From contig CALPCJ010000007.1 of assembly GCA_943192975.1 (NCBI GenBank), positions 72,021 through 136,020 of the forward strand: a DNA stretch of 64,000 nt. Direction: 5' to 3'. The notes under the pieces were generated by a model that ran no database searches, was not told the origin of the DNA, and worked only from the letters and a program-made list of their open reading frames with translations. How positions within the stretch are numbered: the first letter of the stretch is position 1; every line of letters starts with the position of its first letter. Of this stretch, positions 16,390-24,784 are shown piece by piece. The translations under genes and the position numbers were made by a program. The DNA is from Senimuribacter intestinalis (lineage in GTDB: Bacteria > Bacillota > Clostridia > Peptostreptococcales > Anaerovoracaceae).

Positions 16390-17025
16390 CTATTTGTCCT
16401 GACCTTTGACAGCGTACTGGACTTTTACCAGACTTCCTTTGCCGCCAGGTACTGCGCCCTTAACCAGCATCAGGTTTCTGTCAGTGTCAACTTTTACTAA
16501 AACTACGTTCTGAACGGTAACAGTTTCGCGTCCCATTCTACCAGGTCCGGCATTACCCTTGAATACTCTGGAAGGATAAGTACCAGCAGCCAGTGCGCCG
16601 GCTAATCTCTTGTGCTTAGAACCGTGGGTCATCGGACCTCTGTGATGTCCGTGTCTCTTGATGTTACCCTGTGTGCCTTTACCTTTGGAAGTACCGGTGA
16701 TGTCCAGTTTGCTTCCTTCTTCGAAATCAGCAACAGTGATAACCTGTCCTAATTCGTAAGTTTCGCCTTCTTCTACTCTGAATTCAGTCAGATGTTTCTT
16801 CAGAGGAGCACCGCTCTTTGCAAAGTGACCTGTCATAGGTTTGTTCACTCTGTGTGCTTTCTGATCTTCGAATGCAACCTGTACTGCGTTGTAACCGTCA
16901 GTTTCTACTGTCTTAACCTGTGTTACAACTTCAGGACCAGCTTCGATAACTGTTACAGGAATTACTTCTCCTGTTTCTGCGAAAATCTGGGTCATACCGA
17001 TTTTCTTGCCTAAAATAGCTTTCAT
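16390..17025 (-). CDS. rplC: Ribosomal protein L3
   Basis: The 211-residue L3 begins MKAILGKKIGMTQIF and has 'GTSKGKGTQGNIKRHGHHRGPMTHGSK'. AAGGAGAAACAAT fixes the start at 17025, not the in-frame ATG six codons upstream. It is preceded by an unusually long spacer from rpsJ. Confidence 0.97.
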   Translation of the reverse strand: MKAILGKKIGMTQIFAETGEVIPVTVIEAGPEVVTQVKTVETDGYNAVQVAFEDQKAHRVNKPMTGHFAKSGAPLKKHLTEFRVEEGETYELGQVITVADFEEGSKLDITGTSKGKGTQGNIKRHGHHRGPMTHGSKHKRLAGALAAGTYPSRVFKGNAGPGRMGRETVTVQNVVLVKVDTDRNLMLVKGAVPGGKGSLVKVQYAVKGQDK

Positions 17026-17043
17026 ATTGTTTCTCCTTTTCAC

Positions 17044-17312
17044 TTACATTGGATTGCTCTGGTGTGCAACTTGCCGCAGCGGCGCCGCATCTTGCGCCTG
17101 GGCTCTCACAGGTGAGCCTTTGGCAGCTTTTCCCTCTCATGCAATCTTACTAAGGGAAGGTCCCTTACTTTACTTGTCTTTTTCCGGCATTGCTGCGTTG
17201 CTGCTCCTTCTCTGCGATACTCACGCACTTAAGTGCGCTCCGTTTCTCGAAACTCACACGCCTTGCACTCCCGAAAAAATCCTGCGTAACTTTACTATTA
17301 CACCTTAGCTGA
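17044..17312 (-). repeat. Long structured rpsJ-rplC spacer
   Basis: About 270 bp without a convincing gene. On the minus strand it has TTTCGAGAAA, the perfect palindrome CGCACTTAAGTGCG, and an outer TTTTTTCGG/CCGGAAAAA pairing, followed by a GC-rich stretch with CGGCGCCGCTG near 17080. The arrangement resembles the hairpin element at 61064-61228 in its 'TTTTTTCG-GAGTG' shoulder. It is probably an inserted palindromic element or an mRNA processing region. Confidence 0.45.
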
Positions 17313-17624
17313 CTACAGCTTGATTTCGATGTCTACGCCAGCAGGTAAATCCAGCTTAGTTAAAGCGTCTGTAGTCTGCAGTGTAGCATTGGTGATATCG
17401 ATCAATCTCTTGTGTGTTCTCTGTTCGAACTGCTCTCTGCTGTCCTTATATTTGTGAACAGCTCTCAGGATTGTCACGATTTCTTTCTCTGTCGGAAGCG
17501 GAATCGGTCCGGAAACGTCTGCGCCAGTTTTCTTGGCAGTTTCCACGATCTTCGCTGCGGACTGGTCTAATAACGCATGGTCATAGGCCTTAAGCTTAAT
17601 TCTGATTTTCTGTAATTCGCTCAT
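17313..17624 (-). CDS. rpsJ: Ribosomal protein S10 (NusE)
   Basis: The 103-residue S10 begins MSELQKIRIKLKAYDHALLD and has 'SGPIPLPTEKEIVTILRAVHKYKDSREQFEQRTHKRLIDI'. It is a 30S head protein and the NusE antitermination partner of NusB. It is the first gene of the 31-gene operon. TTAGGAGGAAAAA precedes the ATG. Confidence 0.97.
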   Translation of the reverse strand: MSELQKIRIKLKAYDHALLDQSAAKIVETAKKTGADVSGPIPLPTEKEIVTILRAVHKYKDSREQFEQRTHKRLIDITNATLQTTDALTKLDLPAGVDIEIKL

Positions 17625-17908
17625 TTTTTCCTCCTAAAATTTTTTGTACTGTTTTCGCTATGCTTGTACAGGGGTTCTTTTCTGACCAGATGTTCTGTGC
17701 CTCGCGAATCTGCGCAGAACCCAGTCAAATGCCCACTTCTGTAACGTGTGCGGTGGAATTGCTTACTTTGCACACGGCTCCGTGCGTTTCTTTATTTTTC
17801 GCACAAAGCAAAAGTCGGCGAACACCTTCGCCCCCATCTGGTGGGGACAATTCTCTGTAGAAATTACCGGATAGCTCCGCAACTTCCTACTTCATCGCCT
17901 TAAGCAAG
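17625..17908 (-). ncRNA. Structured 5' leader of the S10 operon
   Basis: About 285 nt separate the predicted transcription start from rpsJ. On the RNA several stems are visible: CCCC/GGGG near 17830-17846; GGCGAA-GGTG-TTCGCC (17817-17832); CGTGTGC with GCACACG (17745-17751 and 17770-17776); GTTCTG with CAGAAC (17692-17697 and 17715-17720). Long leaders are common for autogenous control of this operon, but I cannot match it to a named leader family. Confidence 0.45.
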
Positions 17909-17915
17909 CCTTTTA

Positions 17916-17944
17916 ATTATATATGAGGTTGGTAAAGATTGCAA
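17916..17944 (-). promoter_or_regulatory. Main promoter of the S10-spc-alpha operon
   Basis: On the minus strand: TTGCAA (17939-17944), exactly 17 bp, TATAAT (17916-17921). It is a near-consensus housekeeping promoter preceded by an A/T-rich run (17951-17990) that could serve as an UP element. Confidence 0.8.
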
Positions 17945-18092
17945 CCCTTTTTTAAAAAAACTTTTCACGATTTTTGAAGTTTTTTCATGATATGACACAG
18001 TGATTTCAACTGCTTAAACCCCATATCATTATACACTGATCCTGGCGTTTCTATTATGACAACAACCATCTTAGAATTCATTTTACCTGTGC

Positions 18093-18252
18093 TGCACCAT
18101 TTTCCCTAAAAACACCCTGGAAGGTGGACTTTTTCCAAGTGAAAAAGCGGCATCCGCACCATGACCCTTGATTCAGCGTCATATGGTGCAGCATCAAGAC
18201 TACACAAGCGCAGAAACGCAACATTGCCTTACATTTGCCTTAAAATGGTGGA
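18093..18252. repeat. Alternating inverted-word array A (word TGCACCAT)
   Basis: Six words alternate in orientation: TGCACCAT 18093, AAGGTGGA 18121, CGCACCAT 18155, ATGGTGCA 18183, CGCAACAT 18217, ATGGTGGA 18245. Start-to-start spacing is 28, 34, 28, 34, 28, so the unit is 62 bp: an 8-bp inverted pair with 20 bp inside and 26 bp between pairs. The intervening sequences are unrelated. It fills most of the 17950-18317 gap downstream of the SpoVB-like gene. No coding potential was seen. Confidence 0.8.
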
Positions 18253-18317
18253 GATTTTTACATTCCTAATTCGAGATTCTCTGCATGTATATCCGATGAC
18301 TGCACTGCGCCATCGAC

Positions 18318-19916
18318 TTAAACCCTGAAAATCCGCATCAAAAACTCACCTCCCGGTAGCGCCCGCAGCTCTGCCGGACTTACAGCTTTCATGCGCAGAA
18401 CCAAAACACTGTATGCCGCCATGCTGAGTAGGATACTGCATAAAACGCCCAAAGCGTTTCCCGCCCATGCGAAGACTATATTATAGGAGCCATACGCGCA
18501 CAGACCCATAATCATAGCTGCCAGCATAGGCTTTACAAAGGTTTGCACAAAGGGAAAGTGTACACCAGTTTCCTTTTTTATTTCATGCAAGTTTAAAATC
18601 AGTGCAATCAAATATGCGCCACTTGTTCCCAAAGCAGCTCCCCTCACATGAATAGTGGGAATACCCACCAGCACATAGGTCAGCACCGTTTTCAGCACAG
18701 CGCCGACAGCCATATTGCGCACCGGTTTCATCTGTTTACCTACGGACTGCAGCGCTCCAGTTGTGGTCTGCACGATGGCAAGGAGTATCACGCCGATGGT
18801 CATAACCTGCAGAGTCGGCACAGCCTGCAGCGCATTTTCCCTCTGGTTAAAATACAGCAAAAGAAGAATTGGTTTGGCAAGAACAAAAAGACCTACAGCG
18901 CAAGGACACGCTAAAAGCATAGTCATACGCATACTAATTCGGATGTTTTCCTGCACCTTATCTTTTCTTCCCTGCCAAAAAAATGCTGCAATGGAGGGCA
19001 CCAGGCTCACCGCAATTGCCTGCGTAAAAGTCTGGGGCAGTGAAATCAGTGTATCGCAATAAGCACCGTACTGATTATACAGGTTCAACGCCTCACTCGC
19101 TTCCCAGCCTGTATCTTTTAACCTTGAAACCACCAGTGTCGTATCAATGGCTGACATCAAAGGCATGATTTCTGCCCCGATTACGATAGGTACTGCAATC
19201 CAGGCAATTTTCTTCAGAATTTCTACAGTCGATTCCGACCTTAAACCGGCTTCGCCTGTAAGGCGTTCGGGAGCTTTTCCAAATTGTCTGCATCGTCTCC
19301 AGTAAATCGCACCTATTACGCACATGCCTGCCATGGCCCCCGCGACAGCGCCAAAAGTAGCGCCAGCAGCAGCGATATCCAAGCCCTCATCATATAAATA
19401 AAATCCCAGTCCAAGTCCTGCGGCTACTCGCACCACCTGCTCGAAAACTTCTGAAACCGCTGTAGGGCGCATATCCTGCTGTCCCTGAAAATATCCCCGA
19501 AAGGCAGCAAGCAGCGGTACGATACACAGCGCTGGCGCTATGGCCCTCAGAGAATTTTGAGAGCCGGGAATATCAATTACAAAGGCGATTAAATCTGCTC
19601 CGAAAAAACAAATGGCAAAAGCGGCTGCTCCGATTACCGCCATCAGTTTCAACGCTGTAAGAAAGACTTTTCTTGCGCCAGACCGATTCCCTACCGCAGT
19701 GCGCTCCGACACCATGCGCGAAACTGCAACCGGTATCCCCGCCGTTGCCAGCACTAAAAAAATGGCATATATCGTATATGCTACATTATAGTATGCCATA
19801 CCCTCGCCCAGCTTGTTGGCAATAGGAATTCTAAGCGCTGCTCCCAGCAGTTTCACTAAAATTCCTGATATGCTCAAAATCACTGCGCCTCTTATAAAAT
19901 CTCTCTTTCCATCCAT
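18318..19916 (-). CDS. SpoVB/MurJ-like polysaccharide flippase (MVF family)
   Basis: The 532-residue protein has about 14 hydrophobic helices and begins MDGKRDFIRGAVILSISGILVK. This is the oligosaccharidyl-lipid flippase pattern of SpoVB and YtgP, with 'RIPIANKLGEGMAYYNVAYTIYAIFLVLATAGIPVAVSRMVSER'. Family members flip undecaprenyl-linked peptidoglycan or polysaccharide precursors across the membrane; SpoVB serves spore cortex synthesis. GGGAGAAAAC precedes the ATG at 19916; a TTG four codons upstream is less likely. It is monocistronic, with array A at its 3' side. Which flippase role it has cannot be told from sequence alone. Confidence 0.85.
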   Translation of the reverse strand: MDGKRDFIRGAVILSISGILVKLLGAALRIPIANKLGEGMAYYNVAYTIYAIFLVLATAGIPVAVSRMVSERTAVGNRSGARKVFLTALKLMAVIGAAAFAICFFGADLIAFVIDIPGSQNSLRAIAPALCIVPLLAAFRGYFQGQQDMRPTAVSEVFEQVVRVAAGLGLGFYLYDEGLDIAAAGATFGAVAGAMAGMCVIGAIYWRRCRQFGKAPERLTGEAGLRSESTVEILKKIAWIAVPIVIGAEIMPLMSAIDTTLVVSRLKDTGWEASEALNLYNQYGAYCDTLISLPQTFTQAIAVSLVPSIAAFFWQGRKDKVQENIRISMRMTMLLACPCAVGLFVLAKPILLLLYFNQRENALQAVPTLQVMTIGVILLAIVQTTTGALQSVGKQMKPVRNMAVGAVLKTVLTYVLVGIPTIHVRGAALGTSGAYLIALILNLHEIKKETGVHFPFVQTFVKPMLAAMIMGLCAYGSYNIVFAWAGNALGVLCSILLSMAAYSVLVLRMKAVSPAELRALPGGEFLMRIFRV

Positions 19917-19949
19917 GTTTTCTCCCAACCCTTTTATAGCTTTCTATTT

Positions 19950-19978
19950 AGTATATCAGAATAGACCATTTATTTGAA
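19950..19978 (-). promoter_or_regulatory. Promoter of the SpoVB-like gene
   Basis: On the minus strand: TTCAAA (19973-19978), 17 bp, TATACT (19950-19955) with an upstream TGA giving an extended -10. It lies about 30 bp before the start codon. Confidence 0.5.
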
Positions 19979-19998
19979 CTGATATTTTATAGAAAGAT

Positions 19999-20044
19999 AA
20001 CAAAAGAAAAAGGACGTGATTCTCAAATTCAGCGAACCCCGTCC
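19999..20044 (-). terminator. Possible terminator after the pseudouridine kinase gene
   Basis: On the minus strand GGACG (20040-20044) and CGTCC (20012-20016) bracket a 23-nt loop with some internal pairing, followed by TTTTTCTTTTG. The stem is short, so support is weak. Confidence 0.4.
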
Positions 20045-20127
20045 TATCTTTTTAATAATATTCCACTTTTGCCTGAAAGCGAGCCTTTGTATGTGTACAT
20101 ACCGGTCACTCACCCGGTGCTTCTATT

Positions 20128-21033
20128 CTATATTCTGTCGTATACTTTTTCCATAGATATCTCCGGATTTACTGCCGTCTTCGCTTCCATAGCAATAGAT
20201 GCACAGGCGATGCCCATCTGCGCCGCTTCTCTGGCTGACATGCCTTTCACATGCCCCAGCAAAATCGCTGCAGAAAAAGCATCGCCGGCTCCAGTGGCGC
20301 TTAATACCCTCACCGACTTTGTCGCTGCGATCCCCTCGCAAGCGCCTTCTCTGTAATAAGCACCCTTTTCGCCAAGACTGATAAAGACCCTTTTTACACC
20401 CTGTCTGCAAAACCATTCTCCTGCTCTTGACAGAGAAATCTCATCAGTGATCTTAATACCGCTTAACAGTTCTGCCTCAATGCGATTGGGTTTTATGGTG
20501 TGAAAAGCTCCGATAATCGGCCTTACCCGTTCCGCCTTTGAAGCAGATACCGGATCCAGAAACAGAGGTACTCTGGCATGCTCCGTGATGTAGTCCAAAC
20601 CCTCCCTCTGTAGATTGCAATCCACACCAACGATTTTCGAGCGATTCAAAAACTCCATCTTATCTTCCAGAAATGCCGGTGTAATCCGCTCCAAAATATC
20701 CATGTTACAAATGGCAAGTTCCATATCATTTCTATGATTGAGAATAGACAAATACACCCCCGTGCTTTCACCCTGAATATGGTAAATATAATCTGTATCC
20801 ACGCCAAGACTTTCAAGCTGCTTTCTAGCACTTTCTCCCATAAAGTCATCACCTGTCAAAGAAAGCATGGCTGCATCGCCGCCCATTCTTGCGATATTCT
20901 CTACGATATTTCGCCCTACGCCTCCAAAGGACTGATTCACAATCCCTGGATTGGAATCCGCCGTGCGAAGCGGCTGATAGGGAATCCCCTCAATATCAAT
21001 ATTGATTCCTCCGACTACAGTTATCTCTGCCAT
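20128..21033 (-). CDS. psuK: PfkB-family kinase, probably pseudouridine kinase
   Basis: The 301-residue ribokinase-fold enzyme begins MAEITVVGGINIDIEG. It has the sugar-binding 'GGVGRNIVENIARMG' (37-51) and the C-terminal anion-hole motif 'ATGAGDAF' (246-253) with catalytic D251. Close resemblance to the YeiC/PsuK subgroup suggests phosphorylation of pseudouridine to its 5'-phosphate. This is supported by a psuG gene 6.4 kb away. It follows the nucleoside kinase gene by 33 bp, probably one transcript. Adenosine or another nucleoside is an alternative substrate. Confidence 0.75.
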   Translation of the reverse strand: MAEITVVGGINIDIEGIPYQPLRTADSNPGIVNQSFGGVGRNIVENIARMGGDAAMLSLTGDDFMGESARKQLESLGVDTDYIYHIQGESTGVYLSILNHRNDMELAICNMDILERITPAFLEDKMEFLNRSKIVGVDCNLQREGLDYITEHARVPLFLDPVSASKAERVRPIIGAFHTIKPNRIEAELLSGIKITDEISLSRAGEWFCRQGVKRVFISLGEKGAYYREGACEGIAATKSVRVLSATGAGDAFSAAILLGHVKGMSAREAAQMGIACASIAMEAKTAVNPEISMEKVYDRI

Positions 21034-21066
21034 TTTCTTGCTGCATCCTTTCTGGTATACCTCTTA

Positions 21067-22731
21067 TCAATCCGTAAAAATACTTCCGCCGATAAACTCT
21101 CTGATAATTGAGTTGTTGACGATGATACTGTCATCCTCTATGGTTTTAAAGAAACGCAGGAATTTCAGCATGCGCACTGCATCTGCATATTCTGCTTCCT
21201 GGGGACTTATTTCCTTCAACAGCGGCTCTGCATATTTCTTTAGAACTGCAATCTCATAAACATGGTACGAATTAAACAGCACATCCGCCTCTCCGCTGTA
21301 CGGGAAAATATTTTTGTCCTCACCCGCACGGACCTTTGGCCAACTTGCAATAGTGCTCTGCGCGTTGTGTCCTCTATACAGATTATCGCGCACCATACGC
21401 CGCAGCATTCGTTCATCAGTCGTTGGGATTCTGTTATGTGCATCGATATTAAGCTGCGTCAGCGGACTGATATAAACCTTAAACTTTTCTTCCTTCGGAA
21501 TATAGGCAGTCAACTCTTCGTTGAGCGCATGGATGCCTTCAATGACGATAGGCTGATTTGCCTTGATCGATGTAATTCTTCTCCCGTATTCTTTATGTCC
21601 AGTCATAAAGTTGAAAGTCGGCAAATCCACCTTTTCGCCTGCCAGCAGGTCATTCATATTGCTGTTGAACAATTCAATATCCAGCGCCTGTAAATTTTCA
21701 TAATCCCTCTCGCCGTGCTCATCGAGCGGCGTCTGCTCCCGCTCAACAAAATAGTCGTCAGTTCCCATATAAATCGGATCCAGACCATTCACCTTCAGCT
21801 GAATGCAGAGTCTGCGCGCAAAAGTGGTCTTGCCTGATGAAGACGGTCCGGCAATGAGAACAATCCGTTTATTCTGCTGTTTTATCATATCGGCAATCTC
21901 TGCAATTTTCTTCTCGTGCAGCGCCTCAGAAAGCTGAATCAGCTCTCTGTACTGACCATTTTCAATTTTCTCATTCAAATCCGCCACGTAGTTGACGCCC
22001 AGCAGTTTGTCCCATCTGGTTTGTTCTCCAAATGCCTGATACATCTTCGTTTCATCCACATAAGGCGGAATCTCTCCCGGATTCGATGGGTGCGGAAAAC
22101 GCAGCAACACGCCGCGGCGATATTTCATCAGCTGAAAGAACTGAATATATCCTGTAGACGGCGCCATCAGCCCATAGAAAAAATCTCTGACATTGCCAAG
22201 GGAGTAGAACTTTACGTCCTTTAAATTAAGAGAAGCACCCATAATCTTCTGTTTGTCTCTGCGCCCTTCTCTTTCAAAAATCTCCATGGCTTTTTCTCTG
22301 GAGACAACCTCTTTCACAAAAGGCATATCGGCATCTACGATTTCCCGCATTCGCTTTTCGATCTGCGCAACCTGCGCCTCAGTCACAACTTCTGCTGTCT
22401 TAATTTCTGTATAGACTCCTTTATTTAAAGAGTTCTGTATTTCAACACGCACATTGCCCAGACAATCTGACACGGCTTTCAGATAGATTAAAGACAAGCT
22501 GTACTGATAAATCAGATTAGCAGCCTGCGTCCTTATATCCAAAAGTTCCACACGGCATTCTGTATCCAGCGCATAAGTCAGATCCTCAAATTTATTGTCT
22601 ACCTTCGCCGCTATAATCGTATAAGGCAAGTCCTTCTCATAGCTTCGATAAATTTCCTCTATTGTAATTCCCTGTTCCAGTTCCAACATTTCCCACGGAC
22701 CCCTTGGAACTGTTCTAAGATAAACCTTCAT
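21067..22731 (-). CDS. TGS-domain nucleoside (uridine-type) kinase
   Basis: The 554-residue protein has an N-terminal TGS/ubiquitin-like and threonyl-tRNA-synthetase-like part (about 1-240; 'MGASLNLKDVKFYSLGNVRDFFYGLMAPSTGYI') and a C-terminal uridine kinase/phosphoribulokinase P-loop domain (Walker A GPSSSGKT at 295-302; 'YMGTDDYFVER'; 'IVIEGIHALN'). The family is common in Clostridia and annotated as nucleoside kinase; the exact nucleoside is not established from sequence. GGAGATTAAAT precedes the ATG. It leads the psuK operon. Confidence 0.85.
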   Translation of the reverse strand: MKVYLRTVPRGPWEMLELEQGITIEEIYRSYEKDLPYTIIAAKVDNKFEDLTYALDTECRVELLDIRTQAANLIYQYSLSLIYLKAVSDCLGNVRVEIQNSLNKGVYTEIKTAEVVTEAQVAQIEKRMREIVDADMPFVKEVVSREKAMEIFEREGRRDKQKIMGASLNLKDVKFYSLGNVRDFFYGLMAPSTGYIQFFQLMKYRRGVLLRFPHPSNPGEIPPYVDETKMYQAFGEQTRWDKLLGVNYVADLNEKIENGQYRELIQLSEALHEKKIAEIADMIKQQNKRIVLIAGPSSSGKTTFARRLCIQLKVNGLDPIYMGTDDYFVEREQTPLDEHGERDYENLQALDIELFNSNMNDLLAGEKVDLPTFNFMTGHKEYGRRITSIKANQPIVIEGIHALNEELTAYIPKEEKFKVYISPLTQLNIDAHNRIPTTDERMLRRMVRDNLYRGHNAQSTIASWPKVRAGEDKNIFPYSGEADVLFNSYHVYEIAVLKKYAEPLLKEISPQEAEYADAVRMLKFLRFFKTIEDDSIIVNNSIIREFIGGSIFTD

Positions 22732-22776
22732 ATTTAATCTCCTTCCTTGCGGCAGTACCGCAATCCTTCTGAGGTT

Positions 22777-22804
22777 ATTATATCACACTCGCCTTTTATG
22801 TAAA
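22777..22804 (-). promoter_or_regulatory. Promoter of the nucleoside kinase operon
   Basis: On the minus strand: TTTACA (22799-22804), 16 bp, TATAAT (22777-22782) with TGA upstream of the -10. Confidence 0.65.
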
Positions 22805-22810
22805 AGCAAA

Positions 22811-22839
22811 AACACAAAGAGAGGGATTTCTCCCTCTCT
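22811..22839 (-). terminator. Terminator after the Cys-rich micro-protein gene
   Basis: A perfect 9-bp stem AGAGAGGGA/TCCCTCTCT with a TTTC loop (818-839 of this kilobase), followed on the minus strand by TTGTGTTTTT. It closes the small gene just upstream. Confidence 0.8.
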
Positions 22840-22851
22840 CATCTGCTGAAA

Positions 22852-22989
22852 TTAGCAACATGTAGGTTCGCATGTGTCGCCGCAGCTGCCACATCCGAAA
22901 GCGCCCGGATTGCAGAACAGCAGAACCAGTAATAAGAAAAAGAATAACAGACTATCGTCCATACCTCTTCTATTATTAAAACATGACAT
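22852..22989 (-). CDS. 45-residue hydrophobic, cysteine-rich micro-protein
   Basis: The sequence begins MSCFNNRRGMDDS, continues with a short hydrophobic stretch (about 14-26, mostly L/F/V) and ends in a Gly/Cys segment with seven cysteines in the last 20 residues (CNPG...CGSCGDTCEPTCC). AGGAGGTATGTATT sits before the ATG and a strong terminator follows, so it is a real gene. Similar anonymous micro-proteins occur in Clostridia. Function is unknown; a membrane-anchored metal- or thiol-active peptide, or a spore-associated one, are guesses. Confidence 0.75.
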   Translation of the reverse strand: MSCFNNRRGMDDSLLFFFLLLVLLFCNPGAFGCGSCGDTCEPTCC

Positions 22990-23076
22990 AATACATACCT
23001 CCTGTTTTAGTCGTTTGCTATATATTATGTGGTCTGCTTGTCATTGGTTCATGAAAAATCGACACGATCTGTAAGC

Positions 23077-23607
23077 TTAAAACGGAGTTACATCGCTGAC
23101 CTGCACAGGCGTCAAATCCACAGACTCTTGCTCTGTCTCAGTATCAGCTCTAGACTCCTCCACCTCTTCAGCTGAACACTGACACGGTTTCTGAGATGCG
23201 CATGACAAATCCTCACCTTCTGCGACTTCCGGTTCAGGCGGAAGCGCTGCTTCATAGCTTTCGGCATCAACAGCCTCTGCAATCGCACCTCTAGCCTCGG
23301 CACTCTGCTCAAACTGTTCTCGCTGACGATCTCTGCGCTGTTTCTCAAGCCTTCTGCCTTCTTCCACTGCCTTTCTCGTGTTATTGTTCAGATACAAATC
23401 CACCAGCTTTCGCATTTCTGCAGCATGAAGGGTAATGCCCTTACGCATGCGTTCATGATGAGGATCCCAATCGCGAAGATCATATTTAGCGGTAGCGCCA
23501 TTCCAACTGATGATATTCAGCTCACGATTCCATCCGCTCTCAAATCTGGTGATAACTCCTAAATGTTCTTTAATTTCAAATGTGATATTTTTCTCTGACA
23601 TTTCCAT
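23077..23607 (-). CDS. PC4/YdbC-like ssDNA-binding protein with acidic tail
   Basis: Residues about 5-75 match the YdbC/PC4 transcriptional-coactivator fold: 'ITFEIKEHLGVITRFESGWNRELNIISWNGATAKYDLRDW' region and 'KGITLHAAEMRKLVDLY'. The rest is unlike the short family members: an Arg/Gln-rich helix (about 80-105), then an acidic tail of 70 residues with a Cys cluster (CASQKPCQC). Related small proteins bind single-stranded DNA. Three Met codons lie within the first seven residues of the longest frame; GGAAAGAG favours 23607, but 23619 or 23601 are possible. Confidence 0.75.
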   Translation of the reverse strand: MEMSEKNITFEIKEHLGVITRFESGWNRELNIISWNGATAKYDLRDWDPHHERMRKGITLHAAEMRKLVDLYLNNNTRKAVEEGRRLEKQRRDRQREQFEQSAEARGAIAEAVDAESYEAALPPEPEVAEGEDLSCASQKPCQCSAEEVEESRADTETEQESVDLTPVQVSDVTPF

Positions 23608-23722
23608 CTCTCTTTCCATGCCAGTTCGCCCATGTATATACTACCATTTTTTACATTTACTGTCAACTTCTTTATCAGCATTTTATTTTCCCTTACACAC
23701 AAGCTTAGAAAATCAAATACTA

Positions 23723-24637
23723 CTATTGCTGCGGTTCGATTTGGATTACCACAATCTCTGGTCTATTGAACACTCTGAACGGGAAGGTACTGTTGCCCAG
23801 TCCCCTGCTGATTACCATAGTACTATTCCCCGATTGATGCATACCACTTGTCAGCTTCGGTAAAATTCCCTGCCCAGGCGCAAACAGTCCCTGTGTGAAA
23901 GGCAGTCGAATCTGTCCGCCGTGCGCATGCCCTGCAAAAATCAGATTGATACCAGGTACAGCATACACTTCCAAAAACTGCGGCTCATGAACCAGCAATA
24001 GTGTAAAAGCATTCTCACCTTCCCCCGCATCTGTCAGAAGCGCCGCAATACACTCCCGCACCAGCTGCCTATCAATTTCCGTATCAGAAACCTTCTCTCT
24101 ACTGCACTTTTCTCCTTCACGTAAAGCGCCGCCGCTAATCTTCGCACGATAAATCGTTTCCTCTGACAGCCCTAAAAGCCGCATCTGCGGCGCACCACTT
24201 TTTGTAAAGGTTGTCGCTCTGTCCCTGAGCAGGACAACTCCCATTCTTTCTAACACATCGTACATCTGCGATATTTCCTCTGCAGGTAGCGCCAGCTCGT
24301 GATTTCCATCAACATAGTAAACCGGCGCAATCTTCACAAGCCCCTCCATCAATGTGATTCCCGCCTGATAGTCCGTATGATTTCGATCTGTCAAATCCCC
24401 TGTAAACACAATCAAATCCGGCGAAGCAGCCCTTGTTTTTTCTAAAATCCGTCTCTGTGCTTTGCCGAAATACTCACTCTGTAAGTCCGACAGATGTACA
24501 ATCCGAAGTCCGTCAAGGGCAGAAGGCAGCGCCTTGTTCCAGTAAAAATATCTCGTTATTTTTATGCTCTTTCTGCTCCACCAAAGAAAGCCTCCGAGAA
24601 GCAAAAGCAACACTGTCATCACAATCATCTCAATCAA
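23723..24637 (-). CDS. Membrane-anchored metallophosphoesterase (YkuE/calcineurin-like)
   Basis: The 304-residue protein has an N-terminal transmembrane helix (about 3-20) and then the five metal-binding motifs: 'HLSDLQ' (D51), 'TGDLTD' (79-84), 'GNHE' (111-114), a 'VHEPQ' histidine, and 'GHAHGGQIRLP'. The domain faces the outside by the helix-first topology. Family members hydrolyse phosphoesters, including lipid A precursors or cell-wall phospholipids in some bacteria; the substrate is unknown here. It is divergent from the MATE gene. Confidence 0.87.
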   Translation of the reverse strand: MIEMIVMTVLLLLLGGFLWWSRKSIKITRYFYWNKALPSALDGLRIVHLSDLQSEYFGKAQRRILEKTRAASPDLIVFTGDLTDRNHTDYQAGITLMEGLVKIAPVYYVDGNHELALPAEEISQMYDVLERMGVVLLRDRATTFTKSGAPQMRLLGLSEETIYRAKISGGALREGEKCSREKVSDTEIDRQLVRECIAALLTDAGEGENAFTLLLVHEPQFLEVYAVPGINLIFAGHAHGGQIRLPFTQGLFAPGQGILPKLTSGMHQSGNSTMVISRGLGNSTFPFRVFNRPEIVVIQIEPQQ

Positions 24638-24720
24638 ATCCTTTTTTCCTTATAAACAGCATTATACAAGAAAATAGCTTTTGCCGCAACATCCGCACAT
24701 AATACACAGCAAATCTCTTG

Positions 24721-24749
24721 TATACAATCCACATGCTTTATGATATACT
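24721..24749 (+). promoter_or_regulatory. Promoter of the MATE transporter gene
   Basis: TATACA (24721-24726), 17 bp, TATACT (24744-24749) with TGA before the -10 (extended). It lies about 35 bp upstream of the ATG. Confidence 0.5.
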
Positions 24750-24784
24750 GGTATTCACGTATTACAAACAAGGAGGGCAAAAGT

